DNA of 64,000 bases from Flavobacterium cutihirudinis (GTDB lineage: Bacteria; Bacteroidota; Bacteroidia; Flavobacteriales; Flavobacteriaceae), in NCBI RefSeq assembly GCF_003385895.1, contig NZ_QRDQ01000008.1:372001-436000 (forward strand). The letters are read 5' to 3'. This document shows positions 8,711 to 17,415 of this stretch, piece by piece. Made by a program: the position numbers and the translations under genes. The notes beneath the pieces are model-generated. The model was not told the origin of the DNA, ran no database searches, and saw only the letters and a list, made by a program, of their open reading frames with translations. How positions within the stretch are numbered: the stretch's first letter is position 1; every line of letters starts with the position of its first letter.

Positions 8711-10189
8711 ATGAAAAAACTGCTACTTTTTTTTCTTTTATTCTCAAAATCGGTACTTTTTAGCCAAACTGTATTAAATTCTTTTCCTTTAAACCTAAAC
8801 CGTCCGCAGGAAAACGGTCAGATTTTAAGCACCGAAGATGTAAAAACAAATGAAATTTATGTATTTGCTGCAGACAATAAAAAGACACAAATTCTAAAAT
8901 ACAGTAAGTTTTTCTTCTTTACAGATCAATTCACAGACACAATAAACAACCTGCAAAGCAAAGTTTTGATCGGGCATAGTTTTAGTGAAGATGGGAATCC
9001 TACATTGTACTGGACTTCTGATAACAGTAGCGACATCCGAATTGTTAAGTACTTTTTTACTACTAAAACGACGCGTTCATTAAATTTTAAGTTTCCGGAC
9101 TATACAGGAAACATCATCGCCACTTTTCAAAAAAATAATACTTTCTATGTACTTGCGCATGAAAAAAGAGAAGAGCACCTTCTGCTTTTTGAATTTAATG
9201 ATGGATCCTGCCTGATAAAAATGTTCGACTTTTCAGACTTTTCATTTCAAAATGAGAACGGCCGAAAGTTTACTTTTACTTCTCTCCTTCAATATTATCC
9301 ACTTGAAAAAATTGAATCTTCGGAGTTTAATCCTTTAGAAAACACTTCTCGCAGAAATAAAATGTATTTTCTGGATAATAGAATTCTATTGACCTTGAAT
9401 TATAATGTCGCTAAAACGGAAACTTTTGAACTCAATCTGGAATCTCTCGATGTAAAAAGAAAAGTATTTGATCAGCCAGTTTCTCAAAAACCTTTAGCAA
9501 CTTCCAACTCTTTTTATATCGATAAGAAGCTTTTTCAGTTTAGTGTGAATAACGAAGAATTCCTATTCAATGTTAAAGATTTTGAATCTGGCGGAACCAT
9601 CAAAAACGTTTCTATTTCAAAAAATGACACGATTACTTTCAAGAATTCGCCTTTGTTTCTTCAGACAAACGGTCAAACTCCGAAAAGAATAAAAACTACG
9701 GCAAAATTTCTGAAACAATTATCATCATTAAAAGCAGGAATTTCGGTTATAAAAAACAGAGAAAACACTTTTATAACTTTTGGCGGATTTGAAAAATTTC
9801 TCGTATCTACTGCTCCAAGTTATGATTATCGAAATAATTTCTTCTCCGATTTTGATGACGGTTCTTATTCCGAGTATGTAACTAAAATGGCTTTCTTTGA
9901 TGCCATTATGGATTCTAATCTTGAATTTGTTCATAATAAACAACCTGAAATTCTGGCGATCGACAATATTTCTTACTATAGATACAAAACCAGAAACATA
10001 GCGTTTGATAGTATTATCAAACTGAAGGACTTTTATATTTTAGGCTATTACGACCTGGCTTCACGAAAGTATATAATGCGTAAATTTACAGATGGTTTTA
10101 TGAACGAAGACCTCGGAAACCCAATTATGAATAAAGCATTATTATCGAATCCGGCCACTTTTGGCGATCTAAAACCTAATAAGAATTAA
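8711..10189 (+). CDS. Secreted protein of unknown function
   Basis: I do not recognise this 492-residue protein. It begins with a clear signal peptide (MKKLLLFFLLFSKSVLFSQ) and has no other hydrophobic segment, so it is probably periplasmic or on the cell surface. The mature part alternates short beta-like stretches rich in Phe, Asn and Lys, which might form a beta-propeller, but no repeat is regular enough to claim one. No lipobox or T9SS C-terminal domain is visible. It stands alone between the OmpA-family gene and ferritin. Confidence 0.8.
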   Translation: MKKLLLFFLLFSKSVLFSQTVLNSFPLNLNRPQENGQILSTEDVKTNEIYVFAADNKKTQILKYSKFFFFTDQFTDTINNLQSKVLIGHSFSEDGNPTLYWTSDNSSDIRIVKYFFTTKTTRSLNFKFPDYTGNIIATFQKNNTFYVLAHEKREEHLLLFEFNDGSCLIKMFDFSDFSFQNENGRKFTFTSLLQYYPLEKIESSEFNPLENTSRRNKMYFLDNRILLTLNYNVAKTETFELNLESLDVKRKVFDQPVSQKPLATSNSFYIDKKLFQFSVNNEEFLFNVKDFESGGTIKNVSISKNDTITFKNSPLFLQTNGQTPKRIKTTAKFLKQLSSLKAGISVIKNRENTFITFGGFEKFLVSTAPSYDYRNNFFSDFDDGSYSEYVTKMAFFDAIMDSNLEFVHNKQPEILAIDNISYYRYKTRNIAFDSIIKLKDFYILGYYDLASRKYIMRKFTDGFMNEDLGNPIMNKALLSNPATFGDLKPNKN

Positions 10190-10267
10190 TTCAAAAGTCT
10201 AATGTTTTCGCCCTTTCTGAAAAATGGAATGGATTATTTTCGTTAATTTTACAAAAAAGACATTATT

Positions 10268-10786
10268 ATGCTAACAACAAATATTGAATCAGCTTTAAAC
10301 AAGCAAATCCGCATAGAAGCAGAATCTTCGCAAACTTATCTTTCTATGGCTTGTTGGGCTGAAGTACACGGATTAGAAGGAATCGCTCAATTTATGTACA
10401 CACAGTCAGACGAAGAGCGCGCGCACATGCTTAAATTGGTTAAGTATGTAAACGAACGCGGAGGTCACGCTCAAATTACAGATCTTAAAGCGCCTAGAAT
10501 ATCATATTCTACTTTTAAAGAAATGTTTGAAGAACTTTACAATCACGAACTTTTTGTTTCTAAATCTATCAACGAATTAGTGCACATAACTTTTGAAGAA
10601 AAAGATTATGCAACACATAATTTCTTACAATGGTACGTTTCTGAACAAATTGAAGAAGAAGCTACTGCTAAATCTATTTTGGATAAAATCAATTTAATTG
10701 GTGAAGATAAAGGCGGACTCTACTTGTTCGACCGTGATATTCAGCAATTAACGGTTACAAGCTCGATTGCAATTAATCCAAAATAA
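10268..10786 (+). CDS. ftnA: Ferritin, FtnA type
   Basis: A 172-residue non-haem ferritin that oxidises Fe(II) and stores iron in a 24-subunit shell. Ferroxidase ligands line up with the E. coli FtnA numbering: Glu17, Glu50 and His53 (in DEERAHM), Glu94, Glu126, Gln127 and Glu130 (in SEQIEEE). Length is normal and there is no haem-binding Met pattern of bacterioferritin. The spacer upstream is short (78 bp) with no obvious Fur box. It appears monocistronic. Confidence 0.96.
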   Translation: MLTTNIESALNKQIRIEAESSQTYLSMACWAEVHGLEGIAQFMYTQSDEERAHMLKLVKYVNERGGHAQITDLKAPRISYSTFKEMFEELYNHELFVSKSINELVHITFEEKDYATHNFLQWYVSEQIEEEATAKSILDKINLIGEDKGGLYLFDRDIQQLTVTSSIAINPK

Positions 10787-10868
10787 AAAAAGTTAAAGTT
10801 TATTTAGAACGCTTAAAAATAACTTTTTTGATATATATTTGCTCTGTTTTTAATAATACAGAGGCAAA

Positions 10869-11057
10869 GTGGGCAAGAAAGAAAAAGACAAGGACAAAAA
10901 AAAGGATAAAAAGAAAAAGAAGAATAAAGCTGCTATCCTTGAGAACATTAAGAAGTTGGAAAACTGTAAATCTTCTTGCTGTGAGAAATACAAAAAAAGC
11001 GAAAAGAAACGTTGTTCACGTTGTCCCATGTTTGATTTATTCAAAAAAACTGCTTAA
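10869..11057 (+). CDS. Tiny Lys-rich, Cys-rich protein
   Basis: A 62-residue protein from a GTG start, with AGAGG just upstream as a possible ribosome site and a -7-like TATATTTG at 10834-10841. The first 20 residues are nearly all Lys/Asp/Glu. The second half has five Cys (C33, C37, C38, C49, C52) in NCKSSCCEKYKKSEKKRCSR and the CPMFDLFKK end, a pattern that suggests metal binding or a zinc knuckle. I recall similar small proteins in Flavobacteriia, but no function is known to me. A dedicated terminator follows 11 nt downstream, supporting a real gene despite low complexity. Confidence 0.72.
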   Translation: MGKKEKDKDKKKDKKKKKNKAAILENIKKLENCKSSCCEKYKKSEKKRCSRCPMFDLFKKTA

Positions 11058-11067
11058 CGATATAAAC

Positions 11068-11097
11068 AAAACCCACCAAATTTTTTCGGTGGGTTTT
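11068..11097 (+). terminator. Terminator after the small Cys-rich gene
   Basis: A 10-bp stem (11068-11077 with 11088-11097) with loop AAATTTTTTC and a following T-run. Confidence 0.85.
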
Positions 11098-11147
11098 TTA
11101 GTTTTAAATTGCAATCTACTTTTGATTATCAAAGACACAAAAACAAC

Positions 11148-11840
11148 ATGGAAAACCAAATCATTATTCCAGAATCTGCATTAGATTTTTTGCTTCAGCT
11201 CAAACAAAACAACAACAAGCCATGGTTTGAAGCCAATAAACCACAATATTTAATCGAATTAAATCATATTGAGACTTTTGCCGGAGCGCTGCTTCGGGAA
11301 CTTTCTAAAACGGATGTTCTGGAAAATCAGTCGGGCAAAAAAAGTGTCTATAGAATTTATCGTGATATTCGCTTTTCTAAAGACAAAACTCCTTTTAAAA
11401 TTTTTTGGGGAGGAAGTTATACACGTGCAACCGCAGCCAGAAGAGGAGGCTATTATTTTCATCTGGAAAAAGGAAACAGCTTTTTTGCCGGAGGTTTCTG
11501 GGGACCAAATGCAGCCGATTTAAAACGTATTAGAAGTGAATTTGCACACGATCACGAATCCTTTAGAAAAATATTAAATTCTAAAACTTTCAAAAATACT
11601 TTTGGAGTTCTGCAGGGTGAACAACTCAAAACTTCACCGAAAGGTTTTGATGCTGATCATGAAGCTATTGATTTACTGCGTTTCAAACAGTTTTTAATAA
11701 TCAAACGTTTTACAGACGAAGAAGTTTTAAGTCCGCTTTTTTTAGAACAAGCTTTGGAAACTTGCAAAAATATGCGTCCTTTTTTCGATTATATGAGTGA
11801 AGTACTTTCTACAGACATAAATGGAGCTTCTGTTTTGTAA
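11148..11840 (+). CDS. DUF2461 domain protein
   Basis: The 230-residue protein matches the DUF2461 family (TIGR02453-like): LDFLLQLKQNNNKPWFEANK at the N terminus, then YRIYRDIRFSKDKTPFK, GGYYFHLEKGNSFFAGGFWG and KGFDADHEAIDLLRFKQF. The family has no firmly assigned biochemistry. I took the ATG at 11148, because the longer frame from 11109 adds residues without family similarity and starts right after the previous terminator. Confidence 0.88.
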   Translation: MENQIIIPESALDFLLQLKQNNNKPWFEANKPQYLIELNHIETFAGALLRELSKTDVLENQSGKKSVYRIYRDIRFSKDKTPFKIFWGGSYTRATAARRGGYYFHLEKGNSFFAGGFWGPNAADLKRIRSEFAHDHESFRKILNSKTFKNTFGVLQGEQLKTSPKGFDADHEAIDLLRFKQFLIIKRFTDEEVLSPLFLEQALETCKNMRPFFDYMSEVLSTDINGASVL

Positions 11841-11854
11841 CTTAACCAAAAATT

Positions 11855-11898
11855 AAACCCGACAGGTTTTATCTCGAGACTTCGGGACTGTCGGGTTT
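11855..11898. terminator. Terminator, AAACCCGACA type
   Basis: Arms AAACCCGACA (11855-11864) and TGTCGGGTTT (11889-11898) flank a 24-nt loop. It lies between the convergent DUF2461 and ssb genes. The same arm sequence forms a longer hairpin at 60341-60373, so this is a repeated terminator element. Confidence 0.7.
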
Positions 11899-11931
11899 GT
11901 TTGTTTACGATTTCGTGGCGTTTAATCAAAT

Positions 11932-12264
11932 TTATTTGCTCAGCAACAGAACCTCGTTTACAACAACTTCGGTTATATATTTTTTCTCTCCGTTTTTGTC
12001 ATCATAACTTCTGTGTGTTAGCTTTCCTTCTACTGCAATTTCTTTTCCTTTTACAACAAACCTTTCTATAATTTCAGCTGTTTTTCCCCAAGCCGTAATG
12101 CGGTGCCATTCGGTTTGCTCTACTTTTTCACCTTTATCATTTTTATAATAATCTTTGGTTGCGATGGTTAGGTGCGCAAGTTTTTTACCGGTTTCAAGTG
12201 TTTTGATTTCAGGGTCATTTCCAACATTCCCTATTAATTGTACTCTGTTTCTCATTGCATTCAT
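11932..12264 (-). CDS. ssb: Short single-stranded DNA-binding protein
   Basis: The 110 residues cover one OB fold typical of SSB: RVQLIGNVGNDPEIK, LAHLTIATKDYY, EWHRITAWGKTAEI and the VEGKLTHRSYDD loop. The protein stops right after the fold (VVNEVLLLSK). It lacks the flexible linker and acidic C-terminal tail that recruits partners in the main housekeeping SSB. This suggests a paralogue, for example for competence or stress, with the housekeeping copy elsewhere. Two Met codons (1 and 4) are possible starts. Confidence 0.92.
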   Translation of the reverse strand: MNAMRNRVQLIGNVGNDPEIKTLETGKKLAHLTIATKDYYKNDKGEKVEQTEWHRITAWGKTAEIIERFVVKGKEIAVEGKLTHRSYDDKNGEKKYITEVVVNEVLLLSK

Positions 12265-12392
12265 GGCTTATAAAATTTAAAATGTTCATTTAAAGAATTC
12301 GATTGTCAAATTCAACAGGGCAAAGATGTAACCGAACTCGTAAAATATTCGGTTTCAAACTATTTAATATCGGTTGTAAATAATTGTAAGCG

Positions 12393-12423
12393 TTTGTAAA
12401 TGGAAATTTATTTCGTATATTTG
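12393..12423 (+). promoter_or_regulatory. Bacteroidota-type promoter for GNAT-nitrilase gene
   Basis: TTTG at 12393-12396, a 19-nt spacer, then TATATTTG at 12416-12423 fit the -33/-7 consensus. The ATG follows 17 nt downstream. Confidence 0.75.
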
Positions 12424-12439
12424 AGATAAATCCTACGAT

Positions 12440-13969
12440 ATGCAAACAAAAATCAATAAAGTTGAACTTCGCAATTTAGAGATCGAAGATTACAAACAGC
12501 TAAAAAATTCGATGATTCAGTCTTATCCTGAAATGGCGAATTCGTATTGGCAATCTGAAGATATTGAAAAACTATTGGCTATTTTTCCGGAAGGACAACT
12601 AGTAATCTTAGTAGACGGAATAGTTGTAGGATCAGCATTGTCGCTTATTGTTGATGAAAAACTCGTTGACAAAAAACACAATTACAGCCAGATTCTTGGT
12701 GATTATACATTCTCCACACATAATCCTGATGGAGAAATTCTGTACGGAATAGATGTTTTCATTCATCCAAATTATCGTGGTTTGCGTTTAGGCCGACGAT
12801 TATATGATGCACGAAAAGAACTCTGCGAACAGTTAAATTTAAAAGCAATTGTCTTTGCAGGAAGGATTCCAAACTATGCACAACACTCCAAAAAATTAAG
12901 TCCGAAAAACTATATCGAAAAAGTAAAACACAAAGAATTGTATGATCCTGTACTTTCTTTTCAGTTGAGCAATGATTTTCATGTGCTGCGAATTATAAAA
13001 AACTATCTGGAAGGCGACGAAGAATCGAAAGAATTTGCGGTTTTACTGGAATGGAATAATATTTACTATGATGAAAGTCCAAAACTGATTAATCTTGAAA
13101 AAAGTGTAATCCGACTTGGTTTAATTCAATGGCAAATGCGCCAGTTGAGCAATTTGGAAGAGTTTTTTGAACAGGCAGAATTTTTTATCGATGTCGTTTC
13201 GGGTTATGGAAGCGATTTTGCGCTGTTTCCGGAACTTTTCATTGCGCCATTAATGGCCGATTATAACCATTTATCAGAAGCAGAAGCCATTCGGGAACTT
13301 GCTCGATATTCTGAACCTATCAGGAAACGTTTTCAGGAATTCTCGATTTCATACAATATCAACATTATAACCGGAAGTATGCCTCTTATGGAAAATGGCA
13401 ATCTATACAATGTTGGTTTTTTATGCAAAAGAGACGGAACTTCAGAAATGTACACTAAAATTCATATCACACCAAACGAAGTCGTGCATTGGGGAATGAA
13501 AGGCGGATCAGAGTTTAAAACCTTCGATACTGATTGTGGAAAAATTGGAATTTTAATCTGTTATGATGTCGAATTCCCGGAACTTTCAAGACTATTGGCA
13601 GATGAAGGAATGAATATCTTATTTGTACCTTTTTTAACCGATACACAAAACGGATACACACGTGTTAAACATTGTTCGCAGGCGCGTGCCATTGAAAACG
13701 AATGTTATGTAGCCATTGCAGGTTGTGTTGGTAATCTTCCAAAAGTGAATAATATGGATATTCAGTATGCGCAGGCATCCGTTTTTACCCCTTCCGATTT
13801 TGCTTTTCCAAGTAACGGAATCAAAGCCGAGGCTACTCCAAATACAGAAATGACTTTGATTGTCGACGTCGACCTAAATTTATTAAAAGAGCTGCACGAA
13901 CACGGGAGTGTTCATACTCTAAAAGACAGAAGAACAGATTTATATGAAATCAAAAAACTAAATTCATGA
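12440..13969 (+). CDS. GNAT acetyltransferase-nitrilase fusion
   Basis: This 509-residue protein joins two enzymes. Residues 1 to about 200 form a GNAT-like N-acetyltransferase domain (YGIDVFIHPNYRGLRLGRRL is the acetyl-CoA loop). From about residue 222 follows a carbon-nitrogen hydrolase with the full catalytic triad: Glu265 in FPELF, Lys340 in YTKIH and Cys374 in ICYDVEFPE. The architecture is known in databases, but the natural amide or nitrile substrate is not. The last four bases overlap the next start (ATGA), so it is coupled to the zinc-ribbon gene and probably the M28 peptidase gene. Confidence 0.93.
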   Translation: MQTKINKVELRNLEIEDYKQLKNSMIQSYPEMANSYWQSEDIEKLLAIFPEGQLVILVDGIVVGSALSLIVDEKLVDKKHNYSQILGDYTFSTHNPDGEILYGIDVFIHPNYRGLRLGRRLYDARKELCEQLNLKAIVFAGRIPNYAQHSKKLSPKNYIEKVKHKELYDPVLSFQLSNDFHVLRIIKNYLEGDEESKEFAVLLEWNNIYYDESPKLINLEKSVIRLGLIQWQMRQLSNLEEFFEQAEFFIDVVSGYGSDFALFPELFIAPLMADYNHLSEAEAIRELARYSEPIRKRFQEFSISYNINIITGSMPLMENGNLYNVGFLCKRDGTSEMYTKIHITPNEVVHWGMKGGSEFKTFDTDCGKIGILICYDVEFPELSRLLADEGMNILFVPFLTDTQNGYTRVKHCSQARAIENECYVAIAGCVGNLPKVNNMDIQYAQASVFTPSDFAFPSNGIKAEATPNTEMTLIVDVDLNLLKELHEHGSVHTLKDRRTDLYEIKKLNS

Positions 13970-14313
13970 AGACCTGCCCCGAATGCTCCGAAAAAATTGT
14001 AGGTAGAGAAGACAAGAAATTTTGCTCCGATAGCTGTCGAAATGCCTACAATAATAAAATAAACAAGGACACTACTAATTTCATGCGAAATGTAAACAAT
14101 AAATTACGAAAAAATTACCGTATTTTGTCTGAGTTAAATACAGATGGAAAATCAAAAGCAAGAAGGGATAAAATGATTAATAAAGGTTTTGATTTTGATT
14201 TCTTTACTAATATCTTGCACACCAAAACAGGGAATACCTACTATTTTCTGTATGACCAAGGATATCGATCTTTGGACAATGATTATTTTATGCTTGTAAA
14301 AAAAGAAATATAG
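13966..14313 (+). CDS. Small zinc-ribbon protein
   Basis: This 115-residue protein begins with a four-Cys zinc ribbon, C4-x2-C7-x12-C20-x3-C24 (KTCPECSEKI and FCSDSCRNAYNN), of the kind seen in short nucleic-acid or protein-binding fingers. The rest is basic (NNKLRKNYR) and then aromatic (NTYYFLYDQGYRSL). It starts within the stop of the preceding fusion gene and ends 11 bp before the M28 peptidase, so all three are probably one transcript. Its function is unknown. Confidence 0.85.
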   Translation: MKTCPECSEKIVGREDKKFCSDSCRNAYNNKINKDTTNFMRNVNNKLRKNYRILSELNTDGKSKARRDKMINKGFDFDFFTNILHTKTGNTYYFLYDQGYRSLDNDYFMLVKKEI

Positions 14314-14324
14314 TACAGTTCGTC

Positions 14325-16718
14325 ATGAAAAAAAACCCCACCTCAATTCTAGGCTTTCTATGCGTGTTAGCTATTTTGGGTATCATTTATACCACAATGA
14401 TGCCGCAATACATTTCTAAAGAAGAAGAAGCTTTGGCCGAATTTTCTACAGAAAGAGCCTTAAATCAGGTTGAAATTATCGCACAGAAACCACATTATGT
14501 TGGGTCGACAAATCATGAACTAGTTGCTAATTATCTAAAACTTGAACTAAACCGAATTGGTCTTGAAACTTCAACTCAAGAAGGATTTACTCTTAATGAC
14601 AAAGGTCTTTTAGTAAAATCAAAAAATATCCTTGCCCGTATAAAAGGAACCAATAATACTAAAGCGCTCCTTCTTCTTTCTCATTATGACAGTGCTCCGC
14701 ATTCATTTTCTAAAGGTGCAAGCGATGATGCATCGGGAGTTGCTACTATTCTCGAAGGAATTCGTGCTTTTTTATATTCAAAACAACCCCAAAAAAATGA
14801 TATCATTATCCTTTTTTCAGATGCTGAGGAATTGGGCTTAAACGGAGCTGCCCTTTTTGTCAATAAACATCCTTGGGCAAAAGATGTTGGTTTGGTATTA
14901 AACTTTGAAGCCCGAGGATCTTCCGGCCCAAGTTACATGTTGATGGAAACCAATAAAGGAAACCAAGCACTTGTGAAAGAATTCTCTAATGCAAAAGCCA
15001 CTTATCCGGTTTCAAATTCATTAATGTACAGCATTTACAAAATGCTTCCAAACGATACTGATTTGACTGTTTTTAGAGAACAGGGTAACATACAGGGATT
15101 TAATTTTGCTTTTATCGACGGGCATTATAATTATCACACACAACAAGACGATGTTCAGCATTTAAACAAAACGACGCTTGCACATCAAGGGACTTATTTA
15201 ATGCCTTTGTTGAAATATTTTTCAAACATCGATCTCAACGCTACTACATCAACACAAGACGATGTTTATTTCAGTATTCCATTTTCATTCATCAATTATC
15301 CTTTTGATTGGGTAATGCCAATGACTTTGATTGCTTTAGGACTTTTGATTCTTTTCATTTTTATAGGAAAAGCAAAACGCCTAATCACATTCAGAGAAAT
15401 ATTCAAAGGATTTGTTCCGTTGTTGGGTTCCATAATTATTGCAGGACTGGTTACATTTTTAGGATGGAAAATTGTTTTGCAGTTTTACCCACAATATTCC
15501 GATCTATTGAACGGATTCACTTATAACGGTCATGCTTACATAGGTGCTTTTGTAACATTAAGTATTGCTATTTGTTTTGCTTTCTATCATCATTTTTCGG
15601 AAGCAAAATCGACAATGAATCATTATGTTTCGCCATTATTACTTTGGATAATCATAAACGCTGTTATTGCAAATAGCTTAACTGGCGCAGGATTTCTGAT
15701 TATTCCCGTTTATTTTGGAATACTTTTATTCGGGATTTATGTTTTTACACAACATTACAGCTTAGGAATGAACTTATTGTTTGGTATTCCTGCTTTGGTG
15801 ATCGTATCACCATTTATTGTAATGTTCCCAATTGGATTAGGATTGAAAATCCTTTACGGAAGCGCCATTTTAACTGTTTTGACTTTCGGTTTATTACTTC
15901 CGATTTTTGGGTCATTTGTAAAAAAAGGCGCCTGGACAATGTTCTTCTTTGCTGTTTCTATAGGATTTTTTATTTATGCGGGTTATCATTCCGGATACGA
16001 GCACGGAAAAGCAAAATCAAACAGTTTATTATATGTTTATAATGCCAATACCAACTCTGCAGTCTGGACGACATATGATGTTAATTTAGACGAATGGACG
16101 AAATCATATTTGGGAGAAAAAAATCAAAAAGCTGTAGGCCTGAATAGTCTTCCGCTTGCCAGCAAGTACAATTCTGGTTTTACTTATAGTGCCATTGCTC
16201 CAGTTGTTGATATTCCTAAACCGACAATATCATTTTTAAGAGACAGTGTAATTGGAAACAAAAGATATCTGAAAATTAGAATAACGCCAAACCGAAAAGT
16301 AAATCGCTACGACATTTTTGCAAATCCAAAAATGACTCTTTACAACTTCAAAGCAAACGGCGTTTCAGAATTGGGTGCAAAAACAAATCGTCTTGAGCGT
16401 GAAGGTGCAAAAATATTATGTTATTATGTTGTTGGCAACGAACCTCTTGAAATGGAGTTTTACATCAATAAAGCTTCTATTTTTGATATGGATTTAATTG
16501 AAAGTTCTTTCGATTTAATGACCAATCCATTACTAAAAGTTAAACCAAGAAGCGACTGGATGATGCCGACGCCTTTTGTATTAAATGATGCCGTTTTGAT
16601 TCAGCAGAAAATAAAAAGATATGTAGCTCCTGTTGCACCAATTGTAACGGCACCTGTTGTAGACAGTCTTGCAATTGCAAAAGACAGTTTAAAACCAGCG
16701 GTTGTTAAACCTCAATAA
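14325..16718 (+). CDS. Membrane-bound M28-family zinc peptidase
   Basis: The 797-residue protein has an N-terminal membrane anchor, then an M28 aminopeptidase domain (about residues 40-300). Metal-site motifs are SHYDSA, GASDDASGV, SDAEELGLNGA, LNFEARG and DGHYNYHTQQDD, giving the usual His/Asp/Glu/Glu/Asp/His set. A block of about nine transmembrane helices (about 325-570) and a C-terminal beta-rich domain follow. The layout resembles the eukaryotic ER peptidase Fxna/ERMP1 group. The active site should face the periplasm. The tail is Pro/Val/Ala-rich. Confidence 0.93.
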   Translation: MKKNPTSILGFLCVLAILGIIYTTMMPQYISKEEEALAEFSTERALNQVEIIAQKPHYVGSTNHELVANYLKLELNRIGLETSTQEGFTLNDKGLLVKSKNILARIKGTNNTKALLLLSHYDSAPHSFSKGASDDASGVATILEGIRAFLYSKQPQKNDIIILFSDAEELGLNGAALFVNKHPWAKDVGLVLNFEARGSSGPSYMLMETNKGNQALVKEFSNAKATYPVSNSLMYSIYKMLPNDTDLTVFREQGNIQGFNFAFIDGHYNYHTQQDDVQHLNKTTLAHQGTYLMPLLKYFSNIDLNATTSTQDDVYFSIPFSFINYPFDWVMPMTLIALGLLILFIFIGKAKRLITFREIFKGFVPLLGSIIIAGLVTFLGWKIVLQFYPQYSDLLNGFTYNGHAYIGAFVTLSIAICFAFYHHFSEAKSTMNHYVSPLLLWIIINAVIANSLTGAGFLIIPVYFGILLFGIYVFTQHYSLGMNLLFGIPALVIVSPFIVMFPIGLGLKILYGSAILTVLTFGLLLPIFGSFVKKGAWTMFFFAVSIGFFIYAGYHSGYEHGKAKSNSLLYVYNANTNSAVWTTYDVNLDEWTKSYLGEKNQKAVGLNSLPLASKYNSGFTYSAIAPVVDIPKPTISFLRDSVIGNKRYLKIRITPNRKVNRYDIFANPKMTLYNFKANGVSELGAKTNRLEREGAKILCYYVVGNEPLEMEFYINKASIFDMDLIESSFDLMTNPLLKVKPRSDWMMPTPFVLNDAVLIQQKIKRYVAPVAPIVTAPVVDSLAIAKDSLKPAVVKPQ

Positions 16719-16787
16719 AAGTATTAACATAACCCATATTTTGAAAAATTAGGTTCAAAGAAGCAAATGTACATAGCTACAAAGATT

Positions 16788-16817
16788 AAAAAAGCACTAT
16801 TTTCATGGTGCTTTTTT
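16788..16817 (+). terminator. Terminator after M28 gene
   Basis: AAAAAAGCAC (16788-16797) pairs with GTGCTTTTTT (16808-16817) around a 10-nt loop, with more T residues after it. Confidence 0.75.
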
Positions 16818-16871
16818 TTAAGACATTCTGAGAAACCTTTGTCACTTTGTACCTTTGCGCCTTTGTCCCTT

Positions 16872-17267
16872 TTAACAAGCACATTCAATTTTTAATCCTT
16901 CTTTTACTCCTTTTGTGCCTTCGGTTGCATAACCGTCAAACTTCCACCACTCAATTCCGCCAATTAATTCTTTTACCTTAAATCCTAATTTTGTCATATT
17001 TAAAGCGCCTTTGGTCGAAGCGTTACAGCCAATTCCGTCGCAATACGTAACATATAAAACGTCTCGGTCTAAATGTTGGGTAGTTTCTAAAGACATTTCA
17101 CGATGCGGAATATTAATCGCATTCGGAATATGTTCTGCATCAAATCCAAAAGCTTTTCTGGCATCAAGTGCAATTACTTTCTCACCATTATTTAAGGCAT
17201 CAAACAAATCGGATGGATCCATTTCAAAGGCCAGTTTATTTTCGTAATGTTTAATTTGCGTTTCCAT
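16872..17267 (-). CDS. Rhodanese-like domain protein
   Basis: A single rhodanese domain of 131 residues. It shows VIALDARKAFGFDAEHIPNA early and an active-site loop YCDGIGCNAS, whose first Cys would carry the persulfide, then VKELIGGIEWWKFDGY at the end. I use the ATG at 17267, because the longer frame to 17351 runs into the divergent promoter region and its extra residues look unrelated. It is divergent from the LysR-type gene 148 bp away, so that regulator may control it. Confidence 0.9.
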   Translation of the reverse strand: METQIKHYENKLAFEMDPSDLFDALNNGEKVIALDARKAFGFDAEHIPNAINIPHREMSLETTQHLDRDVLYVTYCDGIGCNASTKGALNMTKLGFKVKELIGGIEWWKFDGYATEGTKGVKEGLKIECAC

Positions 17268-17415
17268 AGTGTGTTGTTTTAAGAGTTTTGTTTTTCCAAA
17301 AGTAGAACGCTTTACAATCTTATAAAAACGAAAAGAATTCATGCAGAACATTACTTTTTTTCATACAAAATCCACTCTAAAATTTTGTTACTTTGTGTAT
17401 TAATAAGCTAAAGAA

